41,540 nt of DNA from assembly GCA_031257475.1 (NCBI GenBank), contig JAIROP010000019.1, positions 1 to 41,540 of the forward strand, in the 5' to 3' direction. A program made the translations under genes and the position numbers. Under the pieces are notes generated by a model. That model made no database searches. It was given only the letters and a program-made list of their open reading frames with translations, and was not told where the DNA came from. Below, in pieces: positions 8,246 through 17,180 of the stretch (position 1 is the first letter of the stretch; each line of letters begins with the position of its first letter). The stretch is from Holosporaceae bacterium (GTDB lineage: Bacteria > Pseudomonadota > Alphaproteobacteria > UBA3830).

Positions 8246-9583
8246 ATGTTAAATATATCACCCAGCCTAATTGGAATGGTAATAGTACCGGCGTTGCTGA
8301 TTGTTGCTGTTTTATCGTTAGTAGCAAGACTCTACAAGAGATGTTCATCCAACAAAATTTTGGTCGTTTTCGGAAATATCGGCAGTGATAAAACTGCAAA
8401 ATGTATTCATGGAGGAGGCGTTTTTGTTCTTCCTCTGATACAGGACTATTGCTATCTTTTGCTGGAGCCAATGACGACGGAAATTGATCTCAAAGGCGCT
8501 TTATCCAAAAAAAATATACGAGTGAACGTGCCAGCAACGTTTACGTTTGGAGTATCAACCAATCCAGACGTCATGCAGAATGCCGCCGAAAGACTTCTGG
8601 AATTGGAAAAGAGAGATATCATCAATCAGGCGAACGACATCATTCTCGGACAGCTGCGTCTTGTGATCGCCACCTTGTCCATTGAAGAGATAAATCAGGA
8701 TAGAGAAAAGTTTCTGGAGCAAATCAATGCGAATGTCAACACCGAGCTCAATAAAATCGGTCTTGAGGTAATAAATGTGAACGTTCGAGACATCACGGAT
8801 GAATCCGGCTATATCGAGGCCATTGGGAAGAAAGCGGCGGCGGAAGCCATCAATCAGGCCAAGGTTGAAGTAGCTCAGCAGGAGAGAATTGGCACAGTAG
8901 GCCAGGCTGAAGCTACGAAAAATCAGAAGATTCAGGTTGCCGGTTTTGACGCTGAGGCGGTTGAAGGAGAGAACACAGCCAAGGCTCTCATAGCCGATTA
9001 TAACGCCGATCTTGCAATGAAGCAGGCCTATGCCCTGAAGCTTGGAGAAGTCGCAACAGCAAATGCTGAACGAGATATCCTGATAGCTCAGAAAGAAAAA
9101 GAAGAGGCTAAGCTGAAAAAAGAAGAGCTAGCAAGGCAAGAGGTGGAAAAACTGAAAATTCAGGTTATGGCCGATGCGGAGGCGGAAAGACTCAGAAGAA
9201 TTGCTCTGGGAGAAGCAGATGCGGTCAAAGCGAAATATTTTGCGGAAGCCGAGGGTATCAAAGCCGTTCTTGAGGCGAAGGCTCTCGGATATGAGAAGCT
9301 GGTGTCCGTTTGCAATTCCAAACCTGAGCTTGCCACAAGCTTCCTCATGATAGAAAAAGTCGAGAGCATCGTAGAAAAACAGGTGAAAGCCATCAAAAAC
9401 ATCAAGTTCGATAAAATAACAGTCTGGGATAGTGGCGCGGGAACACAAAACGGCAGCGTGACTGCCAACTTCATGAAAGATCTGATAAAATCACTACCGG
9501 CAATGCATGACCTTGCGCAACAGGCGGGAATTGAGCTCCCAGTCGTGCTAGGAAAAGTTGGAGCCAACAGAGGCAATTCTTGA
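8246..9583 (+). CDS. flotillin / SPFH-domain protein (YqiK-like)
   Basis: 445 aa. A single N-terminal membrane segment (LIGMVIVPALLIVAVLSLVA) is followed by an SPFH/PHB domain (about residues 45-215). A long charged coiled coil rich in A, E, K and Q follows to about residue 370, with the flotillin-type EA repeats (AEAERLRRIALGEADAVKAK), then a conserved tail. Flotillins oligomerise on the inner membrane face, organise membrane microdomains and affect fluidity and protein turnover; the NfeD-like gene upstream is the usual partner. ATG 8246 has GGAG six bases upstream; ATG 8234, in frame four codons earlier, is also possible (AGAG upstream). Confidence 0.9.
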   Translation: MLNISPSLIGMVIVPALLIVAVLSLVARLYKRCSSNKILVVFGNIGSDKTAKCIHGGGVFVLPLIQDYCYLLLEPMTTEIDLKGALSKKNIRVNVPATFTFGVSTNPDVMQNAAERLLELEKRDIINQANDIILGQLRLVIATLSIEEINQDREKFLEQINANVNTELNKIGLEVINVNVRDITDESGYIEAIGKKAAAEAINQAKVEVAQQERIGTVGQAEATKNQKIQVAGFDAEAVEGENTAKALIADYNADLAMKQAYALKLGEVATANAERDILIAQKEKEEAKLKKEELARQEVEKLKIQVMADAEAERLRRIALGEADAVKAKYFAEAEGIKAVLEAKALGYEKLVSVCNSKPELATSFLMIEKVESIVEKQVKAIKNIKFDKITVWDSGAGTQNGSVTANFMKDLIKSLPAMHDLAQQAGIELPVVLGKVGANRGNS

Positions 9584-9904
9584 TCAGCATCAGAGAGTGC
9601 GGAATCTTTATTGAAGTAACTACGGATTATATTTTCATTTCTTTGGAATATTACTTATAAATTTCAAAAAATATAGAGCAAGTCTGCCCGCTCGTTGCTA
9701 AGATATTTCCCGGTTATGTTGCCCAGGAAAAACAAATGCTACTAAAAATCCTCCCCCATTCCGCACGTTTACTCTTATATCAAAAATTTGGTGTATTCTT
9801 ATGAGGCAGTCCACCCAAACAAGAAAACTTGACGAGGAAAATCTTTGTAATGTAAATTCTGCTGTGTGAGGTATGGAGTGTTTTCGCGGGTAAGGGTGGA
9901 ACGA
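9584..9904. other. intergenic region before folB
   Basis: About 320 bases, AT-rich, with no convincing gene on either strand. A 72-codon minus-strand frame (9698-9916) lacks recognisable features and runs over the folB promoter and start. The only functional signal I see is the folB promoter at 9829-9858. No terminator hairpin is evident after the flotillin gene. Confidence 0.5.
9829..9858 (+). promoter_or_regulatory. candidate promoter for folB-folKP
   Basis: TTGACG (9829-9834), 18-base spacer, TAAATT (9853-9858). Transcription would begin near 9865, too close to the GTG at 9866 for a normal leader. This supports the ATG at 9905 as the folB start. Confidence 0.45.
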
Positions 9905-10267
9905 ATGATAAAACAACTGGATTTACTCGGCTATGAAATGTTTGTCATTGTCGGCAGTAGAGAGGAGGAGAGGATTACAAAGCATAGAATTCTGGTCAAT
10001 ATAAGTCTGAGATTTTCCGAAAAGAACATGGCATGCGACACAGATGATCTTTCGCATACAGTGTGCTATGAAGAGTTGATTAGTCTTGTGGACGCCAAGC
10101 TTCAAAATTCATCCTTTAATCTGATAGAAAAAATTGCTAAGTTTTTGTACGATGAGATTTCTACGCATCTGAACAATTCCACCATTTTGAAACGTATCAG
10201 AGTAACCAAACCGGAATTGCCAATCAAAAATCTCCCGAGTGCCGCCTTCCTCTATTCGGATTGGTGA
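9905..10267 (+). CDS. folB: dihydroneopterin aldolase FolB
   Basis: 120 aa, the usual length for FolB, which converts 7,8-dihydroneopterin to 6-hydroxymethyl-7,8-dihydropterin in folate synthesis. Visible family features are G-x-x-x-E-E-R after the first strand (VIVGSREEERITKHRILVNI), DDLSHTVCYEEL, the helix with FNLIEKIAKFLYDEI, and a final strand VTKPELPIKN. ATG 9905 is preceded by AGGGTGGA at good spacing. The frame also allows GTG 9866, but that would leave almost no leader after the predicted promoter. The next gene, folKP, starts four bases after the stop. Confidence 0.85.
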   Translation: MIKQLDLLGYEMFVIVGSREEERITKHRILVNISLRFSEKNMACDTDDLSHTVCYEELISLVDAKLQNSSFNLIEKIAKFLYDEISTHLNNSTILKRIRVTKPELPIKNLPSAAFLYSDW

Positions 10268-10271
10268 GACT

Positions 10272-11492
10272 GTGCAGAGATTGCCGATTTACCTATCCCT
10301 TGGAAGTAATCTTGGCAACAGGTTCGATAATCTGAGAGATGCCTTGGAGCGGTTAGCTGTTTTTTTTCACTGTAACCGCTCCTCCATAGTTCTGGAAACT
10401 TCTGCTTTGTTGCCGCCTGGTGCCACAGAAAACTGGAATCTTCCGTTTCTTAATATGGTGATTGTCGGAACTTCTTCGCTGGATCCATTTTTGTTGCTCA
10501 ATCGCCTAAAAAATTTGGAAAAAGAAATGGGGCGCAGCTTTGATGCCCCGCGCTGGTCACCCCGTATCATCGATATAGACATAGTGGCCTATGGGGATCA
10601 GGTAATCAACTGCGAGCAACTCTGTATTCCCCACAGGGAAATAAAAAACCGTGCATTCCTGCGATATCTGCTAACGACCGTTGGATTTAGGGAATTTCAT
10701 TTGGCCACTCCAGAGGATTACAAAGCTTTAAATTATTTCACATTGGATCCAAAATTTGTCGGCATAGTGAATGTTACGCCAGATTCATTTTCAGATGGTG
10801 GAAAGTATTTTGCTCCAGACGCCGCCGTTAATCGCATCCGGGAATTGTACGGGGAGGGGGCTTGCGTCATAGAGCTTGGAGCCCAGTCTACACGTCCAGG
10901 CTATGGGGAAATTCCGCCATCGGAAGAAATTGCCCGGCTGGACGAAATCTTGGAAAAGACATCGGACATAGCAGATTGTCTTGGTCTGGATACCTATTTC
11001 GACGAAGTGGTCAAATATGCAATCAAGAAGTATAATTTAAAATGGATTAATGATGTGAAATCACAGCTTAGCGACGAGGTCATCAAACTAATTGCCGATC
11101 GGAACGCGAAGTTTGTGATTATGTTGCATGGCATGAACATATCATGGCTGGCTGAACGGGTCAGTTATCTGGAAAATTTGGGATTTAAAAGGGCGAATAT
11201 GCTACTGGATCCCGGCGTTGGTTTTGGCAAAAGTAAACTGGAAAATATTGAGATTATACGAAACATTTCACGAATAAAAGAAATGGGCTGTGGGGTTTTG
11301 CTGGCCCACTCACGCAAATCCTTTATCTCAAGTTTTTCCAATGCTGCTACGGAGAATAGGGATCTGGAGACCCTGGCCATATCCGCATTGGCAGCCGAGA
11401 GAGGAGTAGACTATCTACGCATCCACAATCTAGAGTGGCACATGCGATTCTTTGTAGCCCAAAAGCTGCTAATAACGCGAGCTATGGATTAG
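10272..11492 (+). CDS. folKP: bifunctional HPPK-dihydropteroate synthase FolKP
   Basis: 406 aa fusion of two consecutive folate enzymes. The N-terminal HPPK part (about 1-150) carries YLSLGSNLGNR, LKNLEKEMGR and the signature WSPRIIDIDIVAYG, then IPHREIKNRAF. The C-terminal DHPS part carries GIVNVTPDSFSDGG, ELGAQSTRPGYGEI, WINDV, LLDPGVGFGKS and AHSRKSFIS. It ends with RIHN where RxHD is usual; the pterin-binding R and H are kept. It pyrophosphorylates hydroxymethyldihydropterin and condenses it with p-aminobenzoate. GTG 10272 follows folB by four bases with a GGTGAG upstream; an earlier GTG at 10239 would overlap folB by 29 bases. The sulfonamide-target domain looks intact. Confidence 0.9.
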   Translation: MQRLPIYLSLGSNLGNRFDNLRDALERLAVFFHCNRSSIVLETSALLPPGATENWNLPFLNMVIVGTSSLDPFLLLNRLKNLEKEMGRSFDAPRWSPRIIDIDIVAYGDQVINCEQLCIPHREIKNRAFLRYLLTTVGFREFHLATPEDYKALNYFTLDPKFVGIVNVTPDSFSDGGKYFAPDAAVNRIRELYGEGACVIELGAQSTRPGYGEIPPSEEIARLDEILEKTSDIADCLGLDTYFDEVVKYAIKKYNLKWINDVKSQLSDEVIKLIADRNAKFVIMLHGMNISWLAERVSYLENLGFKRANMLLDPGVGFGKSKLENIEIIRNISRIKEMGCGVLLAHSRKSFISSFSNAATENRDLETLAISALAAERGVDYLRIHNLEWHMRFFVAQKLLITRAMD

Positions 11493-11612
11493 CTAAAGCA
11501 TCAAAATTTCTTTAAAAACAGTGGAGGTAGAAAAACCGAAAGAAAAATGCTATTATTTCAGCAATTAAGAGGAAGGTAAACCTGATGGTAGTAGGTTCTG
11601 TTAGCGAAAGTT

Positions 11613-11640
11613 TTGTAAATTGAACATTGTGTGTTATACT
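11613..11640 (+). promoter_or_regulatory. candidate promoter for typA
   Basis: TTGTAA (11613-11618), 16-base spacer, TATACT (11635-11640). The start point would fall near 11647, leaving a short leader of under 20 bases that still contains the GGAG at 11655-11658. Confidence 0.45.
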
Positions 11641-11664
11641 TTTCTTTGAATATTGGAGAAAAAT

Positions 11665-13488
11665 TTGTCCAAAGAACTTAGAAACCTGGCTATTATTGCC
11701 CATGTGGACCACGGGAAAACAACATTGGTGGATGCAATGTTCAAACAGAGTGGTTTGTTCAGAGATAATCAGCAGATTGAAACCTGTGCCATGGACTATA
11801 ATGATCTTGAGCGAGAACGAGGCATCACCATTCTGGCCAAGTGTACCAGCTTTGTATGGAACGATATGAAGCTTAACATAGTAGATACGCCTGGGCATGC
11901 GGATTTTGGAGGAGAAGTCGAACGCATACTTAGTATGGTTGAGGGAGTTTTGCTTCTCGTGGATGCATCAGAGGGACCTATGCCCCAAACCAAATTTGTG
12001 CTGACAAAGGCTCTTGCGCTCGGACTGAAACCGATTGTAGTTATAAATAAGGTGGACAAGCCAGACGCCCGGGTAAACGAAGTTATCAATGAAATATTCG
12101 ATCTTTTCGTGGCTCTTGAGGCTTCCGAGGAGCAGTTGGATTTTCCTATTATCTACGCCTCCGGAAGAAATGGATGGGCCATCAAAAATCTCAGTGACGA
12201 GCGCAAAGACTTGACGCCGCTGCTCGAGGCGATTGTTAGTCATATAAGTTCTCCCAACACCGATTCAAAAGCACCATTTCAGATGCTGGTTACAATGCTG
12301 GATTATGATCAATATCTGGGAAGAGTTTTAACTGGAAAAATCCTGACAGGATCCGCATCCATCAATAACTCGGTGCATGCGATTAGGGAAGGAAGCGGAG
12401 TCGTGGAGAGATCTCGGCTCACAAAACTGTTGACTTTCGAGGGACTAAAGCGTATTCCCATCGAACATGTGGAATGCGGTGATATTGTGGCCATAGCTGG
12501 ACTCCAGGAGTCCACCGTGGCAGATACAATAGCGTCCACGGAGGTTATGACTCCCATAAAGGCTATTCCAATAGATCCTCCCACGCTGTCCATGGTATTT
12601 TCCATAAATGATTCTCCACTTGGGGGACAGGACGGAAAAAAGCTTACCTCCCGTATGATTTGGGATAGATTGCAGAAGGAGGCCGAGGGCAATATATCCA
12701 TTACTGTTAAAAGATCAAGCGATCAGGATTCATTTGAAGTGGCTGGACGTGGAGAGTTGCAGCTGGGTATTTTGATCGAAACCATGCGAAGGGAAGGATT
12801 TGAGCTTTCTATCAGTCGGCCTAGGGTGCTCTACAAAACAGATCCTGTCACCGGACAAAAATTAGAGCCCATGGAGGAGCTTTACATCGATTTGGATGAT
12901 GAATTCACTGGAATCATCGTTGAAAAGATCACACTTAGAAAAGGCTCGCTGCTGGACATGCGTTCGTCTGGAGCTGGAAAAACCAGGCTGAAATTCCTGA
13001 TTCCCACCAGAGGATTAATAGGGTACCACGGCGAATTTCTGACAGATACTAGGGGAACTGGAGTCCTGAATAGATCATTTAGCGGATACGAGCCATACCG
13101 TGGCCCTATTGAAGACCGCACCAAAGGAGTTTTGGTATCCAACTCCAAAGGGAATGCCGTTCCCTACGCTCTTTATTTTTTGGAGGAGCGCGGCGCACTG
13201 TTTATAAATCCAGGAGATCCTGTCTATGAGGGTATGATCATAGGTGAGCACAGTAAAAGCAACGAACTGGATGTCAATCCAACCAAAACAAAGCAGCTGT
13301 CGAACATGCGGGCCTCAGGAAAGGATGATAATATAAAATTATCTCCGCCGAGGTCTATTTCATTGGAGCAGGCGTTGTCCTATATTCAGGATGACGAGCT
13401 GGTGGAAGTTACACCCAGGGCCTTTCGGTTGAGGAAAAAATATCTGGATCCCATCACTCGCAAGAAAATGAGTAGATTAATTGAATGA
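11665..13488 (+). CDS. typA: ribosome-associated GTPase TypA/BipA
   Basis: 607 aa, normal length. The GTPase domain holds G1 AHVDHGKTT, G2 RGITI, G3 DTPGHADF, G4 NKVDKPDA and a G5-like ASGRNGWA. The EF-G-like domains II, III and V and the BipA-specific C-terminal domain follow (PTRGLIGYHGEFLTDTRGTG, then NPTKTKQLSNMRASGKD). It binds the 70S ribosome and assists large-subunit assembly and adaptation to stress. TTG 11665 was chosen because GGAG lies six bases upstream; a TTG at 11653 in frame has no such site. The stop overlaps the next gene's ATG (ATGA). Confidence 0.95.
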   Translation: MSKELRNLAIIAHVDHGKTTLVDAMFKQSGLFRDNQQIETCAMDYNDLERERGITILAKCTSFVWNDMKLNIVDTPGHADFGGEVERILSMVEGVLLLVDASEGPMPQTKFVLTKALALGLKPIVVINKVDKPDARVNEVINEIFDLFVALEASEEQLDFPIIYASGRNGWAIKNLSDERKDLTPLLEAIVSHISSPNTDSKAPFQMLVTMLDYDQYLGRVLTGKILTGSASINNSVHAIREGSGVVERSRLTKLLTFEGLKRIPIEHVECGDIVAIAGLQESTVADTIASTEVMTPIKAIPIDPPTLSMVFSINDSPLGGQDGKKLTSRMIWDRLQKEAEGNISITVKRSSDQDSFEVAGRGELQLGILIETMRREGFELSISRPRVLYKTDPVTGQKLEPMEELYIDLDDEFTGIIVEKITLRKGSLLDMRSSGAGKTRLKFLIPTRGLIGYHGEFLTDTRGTGVLNRSFSGYEPYRGPIEDRTKGVLVSNSKGNAVPYALYFLEERGALFINPGDPVYEGMIIGEHSKSNELDVNPTKTKQLSNMRASGKDDNIKLSPPRSISLEQALSYIQDDELVEVTPRAFRLRKKYLDPITRKKMSRLIE

Positions 13489-14828
13489 AGTTAACTGCCA
13501 TTGTCAACGACGTTGTGAAGACATATCTTCGAGCTGACATTGGCGCAAGGTTTTTTGTGGGGTTCACCTGTGGCGTCCCATTTCTGCTTAGGCTAACCAT
13601 TCTGGACCTGTGGTTGAAAGAATGCGGAGTATCGAATACTGTCATTGGGCTTTTTACGCTTCTACAGTGGCCGTTTGTGTTGAAATTTCTCTGGGCTCCA
13701 TTCATAGAAAAAATAGATTTTCCGATTTTAGCCAAAATATTTGGTAGACGTCGAGGCTGGGCCCTGGTCAGTCAGATGCTACTATTTGTCGGACTGAGCG
13801 GTATGGCCACAGCTACCCCACAGACCAGTCTGACAAGCCTCATGATATACGTTTCCGTGGTGGCTTTTGCGGATGGTTGCCAGGATATGTCGCTCTATGC
13901 CTATCAATTGGACAAAGCCAAAGCGCGAATGTTTGGCCCAATAGCAGGAGTTTTCATATTTGGATACAAAACAGGAATGTTTTTTTCCAAGAGTATTACC
14001 CTATACCTGGCCCACTATTTCGGCTGGAATTTCGCCTATGCCTCAATGGCTTTTTCGATTTTTTTGTGCACATTTTTCATCTTCTGTGTCGAGGAGCCGG
14101 CAATACGAACGACAGCCGATATAGAACGTATAGAAAAGATGGTAAAATCCTACGAGGACAATGAACATTCTAGATTTGGAATAGTCCGCCTGATGAAAGC
14201 AACAATCCTGGGCTGCCTAGTTTGCCCATTCAAAATATTCTTGCAGCGTAAAGACAGAGGACAGATACTCTCGCTCGTTGTTCTATACAGAGCTGGCGAC
14301 AGAATTGTTCAAAAAATGGCTAAACCATTCTACGTGGATCTGGGTTTTTCCAAACTGGAAATAGCAAACGTTGTTCAGGTGTTTGGAGCTTTCGCGGTCC
14401 TGCTAGGCGGGCTTGTTGGAGGATATTTGGTGAAAAAGCTGGGCGTGAAAAAGTCAATGTATTGGGCGGGAGTCATCCATACATTGGGATGTTTTGCGTA
14501 TGTAATATTATCCCAGATAGGCCACAACATAACCGCACTGTACCTGACCGTATTTGTGGAAAATGTCACTGGAGGAGCCATTGCAACTGCGTTCATGGCA
14601 TTTTTGTACAGCATATGCAATAGCAACTACCCAGCCACCCAGTACGCGCTGCTGTGGGCCTTCTATGAGCTCGGAGGAATACTGTTCCGTAGCCTATCCG
14701 GTCTGATGGCTGATGCTCTGGGATGGACCAATTTTTTTCTTTTTGCTCCTCTGGCTTTTGTTCCAAGTTTGATCATCCTTCGCCGTATGTTGCCGCGGCA
14801 TGTTCAGAAAAACGGCAGACTAGACTGA
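13485..14828 (+). CDS. AmpG-like MFS permease
   Basis: 447 aa with about twelve hydrophobic segments. AmpG-family features are the N-terminal GFTCGVPFLLRLTILDLWL, the LLQWPFVLKFLWAPFIE loop, a cytoplasmic FGRRRGW motif and VVAFADGCQDMSLYAYQLD. AmpG proteins import anhydro-muropeptides for murein recycling, but obligate intracellular alphaproteobacteria carry several paralogues of unproven substrate, so the cargo is not certain. Its ATG overlaps the typA stop by four bases, implying coupled translation. The arrangement does not suggest a functional link beyond co-expression. Confidence 0.85.
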   Translation: MKLTAIVNDVVKTYLRADIGARFFVGFTCGVPFLLRLTILDLWLKECGVSNTVIGLFTLLQWPFVLKFLWAPFIEKIDFPILAKIFGRRRGWALVSQMLLFVGLSGMATATPQTSLTSLMIYVSVVAFADGCQDMSLYAYQLDKAKARMFGPIAGVFIFGYKTGMFFSKSITLYLAHYFGWNFAYASMAFSIFLCTFFIFCVEEPAIRTTADIERIEKMVKSYEDNEHSRFGIVRLMKATILGCLVCPFKIFLQRKDRGQILSLVVLYRAGDRIVQKMAKPFYVDLGFSKLEIANVVQVFGAFAVLLGGLVGGYLVKKLGVKKSMYWAGVIHTLGCFAYVILSQIGHNITALYLTVFVENVTGGAIATAFMAFLYSICNSNYPATQYALLWAFYELGGILFRSLSGLMADALGWTNFFLFAPLAFVPSLIILRRMLPRHVQKNGRLD

Positions 14829-14909
14829 TACCAAATCCCATTATGCAACGTCTCGATACTTGTTTTTTGCTGAAAATAGGCGCAGAATGACCATCATGGA
14901 GATGAGTTT

Positions 14910-15254
14910 ATGTACAAATACGACGAAAACAATGTGTTTCATAGGATTTTAAAAAAAGAAATTCCCGCCGATGTGATATATGAAAATAATATAGCTCTGT
15001 CGTTCTATGATATACATCCACAGAAACGGGTGCACGCCCTGGTGATCACCAAGGGGCTGTATACAAATTTTGCTGATTTTGTTTCCCGGGTAGACGCACA
15101 GGATCTGAGGGATTTTTTTGTCGCGGTGGCCAAGGTTGCAGACGTACTTGGCGTGTCCCAGACGGGTTACCGCATACTAAGCAACACGGGGCCAGACTCC
15201 GGCCAGGAAGTAGAACATTTCCATGTACATATTCTGGGGGGCGAAAGATTGTAA
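14910..15254 (+). CDS. HIT family nucleotide-binding protein (HinT-like)
   Basis: 114 aa. It has the N-terminal YDENNVFHRILKKEIPADVI, DIHPQKRVHALVITK in the middle, and the catalytic triad motif HFHVHILGG at the C-terminus. HinT-type enzymes hydrolyse adenosine phosphoramidates in the cytosol. ATG 14910 is preceded by GGAGATGAG. It lies alone, 81 bases after the permease gene, with no clear partner. Confidence 0.9.
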   Translation: MYKYDENNVFHRILKKEIPADVIYENNIALSFYDIHPQKRVHALVITKGLYTNFADFVSRVDAQDLRDFFVAVAKVADVLGVSQTGYRILSNTGPDSGQEVEHFHVHILGGERL

Positions 15255-15318
15255 CGCTAGTTCAGTATCTCCTTCGAAAAAGTCAAAAAAATTAACACCA
15301 AAACTGACGACAAATAAT

Positions 15319-15347
15319 TTGACAAGCGTGGATTTTTATGAGATGCT
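15319..15347 (+). promoter_or_regulatory. weak candidate promoter for the DUF2608 gene
   Basis: A perfect TTGACA (15319-15324) is followed after 17 bases by GATGCT (15342-15347), a poor -10. It lies 28 bases before the ATG at 15376. Confidence 0.3.
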
Positions 15348-15375
15348 CTTGCCAAGGAAATAGGGGGCATTTGAA

Positions 15376-16251
15376 ATGAATAAATCATTTTTATGGAGGG
15401 TATTGTTTTCTCTACAAATCGTGTCTGCGCTACCACAGGTATGTCCTGCCAGCATGCCGCCCCAAGCAAAGGAACCTCTCACAGAGGTAAACTGGTCGCC
15501 GGAGTCGCGGATGCAGCCACATGTTGTAGCAAAAGTTACAAATTGGAAAGATGTGGTAAGTGCCATTGAACTTGCGGTCGGGTCGTGTGATCCAAAGCGT
15601 GTTATAATAGCTTTTGATATAGATGGCGTCCTTTTAATCGAAGATAATCCTGTCTTTGGATCTGTGGAGGGAGTTAGGACATTGAAGGAAAAATTCCCGA
15701 ATATAATAGTTCTGACAGCACGAAGTGCAACCGGTCAGGCGAAAACATGTAAAGATCTTAGCCAGATTTTTCAATGGAAACCAGATATAGAGGCCTCAGA
15801 GATTACACAAATGCCTGATGGCGCGCAGTATTATTGGGACGGAGTTCGTTTTGTTACTTATTGTATTCGTGGCTTCGTTACAACAAAATCCAGAGAGATA
15901 TATCCTGGCGAACAGGTCTCTAGTTTTGATCGTGAAAGTTCATCAATTACTTTGTTTGGCGATCGGCCTGCTTTCAAGGTTCAGGTCAACCCAAGAAACA
16001 GCAGAGTTTATCTCTACGGGCTCGACATGGTATTTCCGGTTGGTTTTACAGCACGAGAAGGGTGGTATGCACCACTTTGTAAAAAACTAGCTTTTTCCAG
16101 ACTCTTTGCGGATGGCTTTTTAAAACGGGAGAACGTTGATATGGTAATCTTTGTGGAGGATCAAACAGCATACCTACGACAGGTCAGTGAGTCATGCAGA
16201 GAAATCGGAATAGAAGGCTACTATCCTATATTGTTTGACTTCCAGGAGTGA
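15376..16251 (+). CDS. exported DUF2608 HAD-like protein
   Basis: 291 aa. The N-terminus has a basic start, a hydrophobic core (FLWRVLFSLQIVSALPQVC) and a likely signal cleavage near residue 26, so it is probably exported. The rest shows a HAD-type Rossmann arrangement: motif I FDIDGVL with D81 and D83, motif II LTAR near residue 116, and VEDQT near 260 as motif IV. DUF2608 proteins occur in Rickettsiales, Legionella-like and chlamydial organisms and have no assigned substrate. A periplasmic or secreted phosphatase is a reasonable inference. A run of Gs (AGGGGG) lies eight bases before the ATG. No neighbour suggests a pathway. Confidence 0.75.
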   Translation: MNKSFLWRVLFSLQIVSALPQVCPASMPPQAKEPLTEVNWSPESRMQPHVVAKVTNWKDVVSAIELAVGSCDPKRVIIAFDIDGVLLIEDNPVFGSVEGVRTLKEKFPNIIVLTARSATGQAKTCKDLSQIFQWKPDIEASEITQMPDGAQYYWDGVRFVTYCIRGFVTTKSREIYPGEQVSSFDRESSSITLFGDRPAFKVQVNPRNSRVYLYGLDMVFPVGFTAREGWYAPLCKKLAFSRLFADGFLKRENVDMVIFVEDQTAYLRQVSESCREIGIEGYYPILFDFQE

Positions 16252-16296
16252 GATGGTGGATTCTTCGCCGACTCCAGGTCCTCTTTTTCGCGAGTG

Positions 16297-16326
16297 TTGA
16301 GGTTTTCCACAAAAAAATAGTATGAT
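16297..16326 (+). promoter_or_regulatory. promoter for tRNA-Thr
   Basis: TTGAGG (16297-16302), 18-base spacer, TATGAT (16321-16326). The expected start point, near 16333, lies about 13 bases before the mature tRNA. Confidence 0.55.
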
Positions 16327-16345
16327 AGAGTGGTATTGTTTTGGC

Positions 16346-16417
<72 letters not shown>

Positions 16418-16479
16418 TGGCGAAGAGGTTGCAACGCCCTGGATTTCAAGGGCTGTGTGGCGGTGCAAATCTGAGGTAA

Positions 16480-17103
16480 ATGAATACTGACTGGTATGAA
16501 CAAAATAATATCTCTCTGGAGGAGAGTGTTGGCATCGACGAGGTGGGACGCGGTCCTCTGGCGGGGCCGGTGGTGGCTGCATCCATGTGGGTGGACTCCT
16601 ACGCAGCGCAACAGTTAGTATGTGATGGGATAAAAGTCTGCGATTCCAAAAAAATGACTGCTATACAGAGGCGAAGGGTAATTGAATGGATCGGATACCA
16701 ATCAGAAGAAACCCTGCACTATGCTATCGGTCAGGCTACAGTGGAGGAAATAGACCGTCTTAATATACTGCAGGCGTCCATGTTGGCCATGGAAAGATCC
16801 TACAAAGCTCTTGGCATTCAGGTTGTTCATGTGTTGGTGGATGGCAACAGAGCTCCCAATGTCTCTGGCGCACATCCAATCGTGGGTGGGGATGGTAAGG
16901 TTTTGGCCATTGCTTTGGCATCCATCGTTGCGAAGGAATATCGGGACGATTATATGCGTGGATTGGCTCTGGAATATCCTAACTACGGCTGGGAAACCAA
17001 CGTTGGATACGGATCTGAAAAACACCTAAAAGCAATCGGTGAACATGGCATAACAGTGTATCACCGAAGAAGCTTCGCACCCATCCATCCGAGGCTTATT
17101 TGA
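16480..17103 (+). CDS. rnhB: ribonuclease HII
   Basis: 207 aa, normal length. It shows the RNase HII signature GIDEVGRGPLAGPVVAA with catalytic D20 and E21, VDGN with D121, GGDGK with D138 and ASIVAKEYRD, then the C-terminal YGWETNVGYGSEKHLKAI. It removes RNA from RNA-DNA hybrids and initiates ribonucleotide excision from DNA. The family's usual AKVTRD is AKEYRD here, a minor change. ATG 16480 follows tRNA-Thr closely; there is a GAGG-type signal (CTGAGG) five bases upstream. Confidence 0.95.
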   Translation: MNTDWYEQNNISLEESVGIDEVGRGPLAGPVVAASMWVDSYAAQQLVCDGIKVCDSKKMTAIQRRRVIEWIGYQSEETLHYAIGQATVEEIDRLNILQASMLAMERSYKALGIQVVHVLVDGNRAPNVSGAHPIVGGDGKVLAIALASIVAKEYRDDYMRGLALEYPNYGWETNVGYGSEKHLKAIGEHGITVYHRRSFAPIHPRLI

Positions 17104-17180
17104 ATTTTTTTTTGTTTTTAATTCTTTCGTAATCTAATTGAAGTTTAATCGACGCAAGGTAGTTTAAGGGAGTTGGTAAT

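Noticed and set aside
9698-9916. 72-codon minus-strand frame before folB
   Set aside because: Covers the predicted folB promoter and start, low-complexity peptide, no ribosome binding site.
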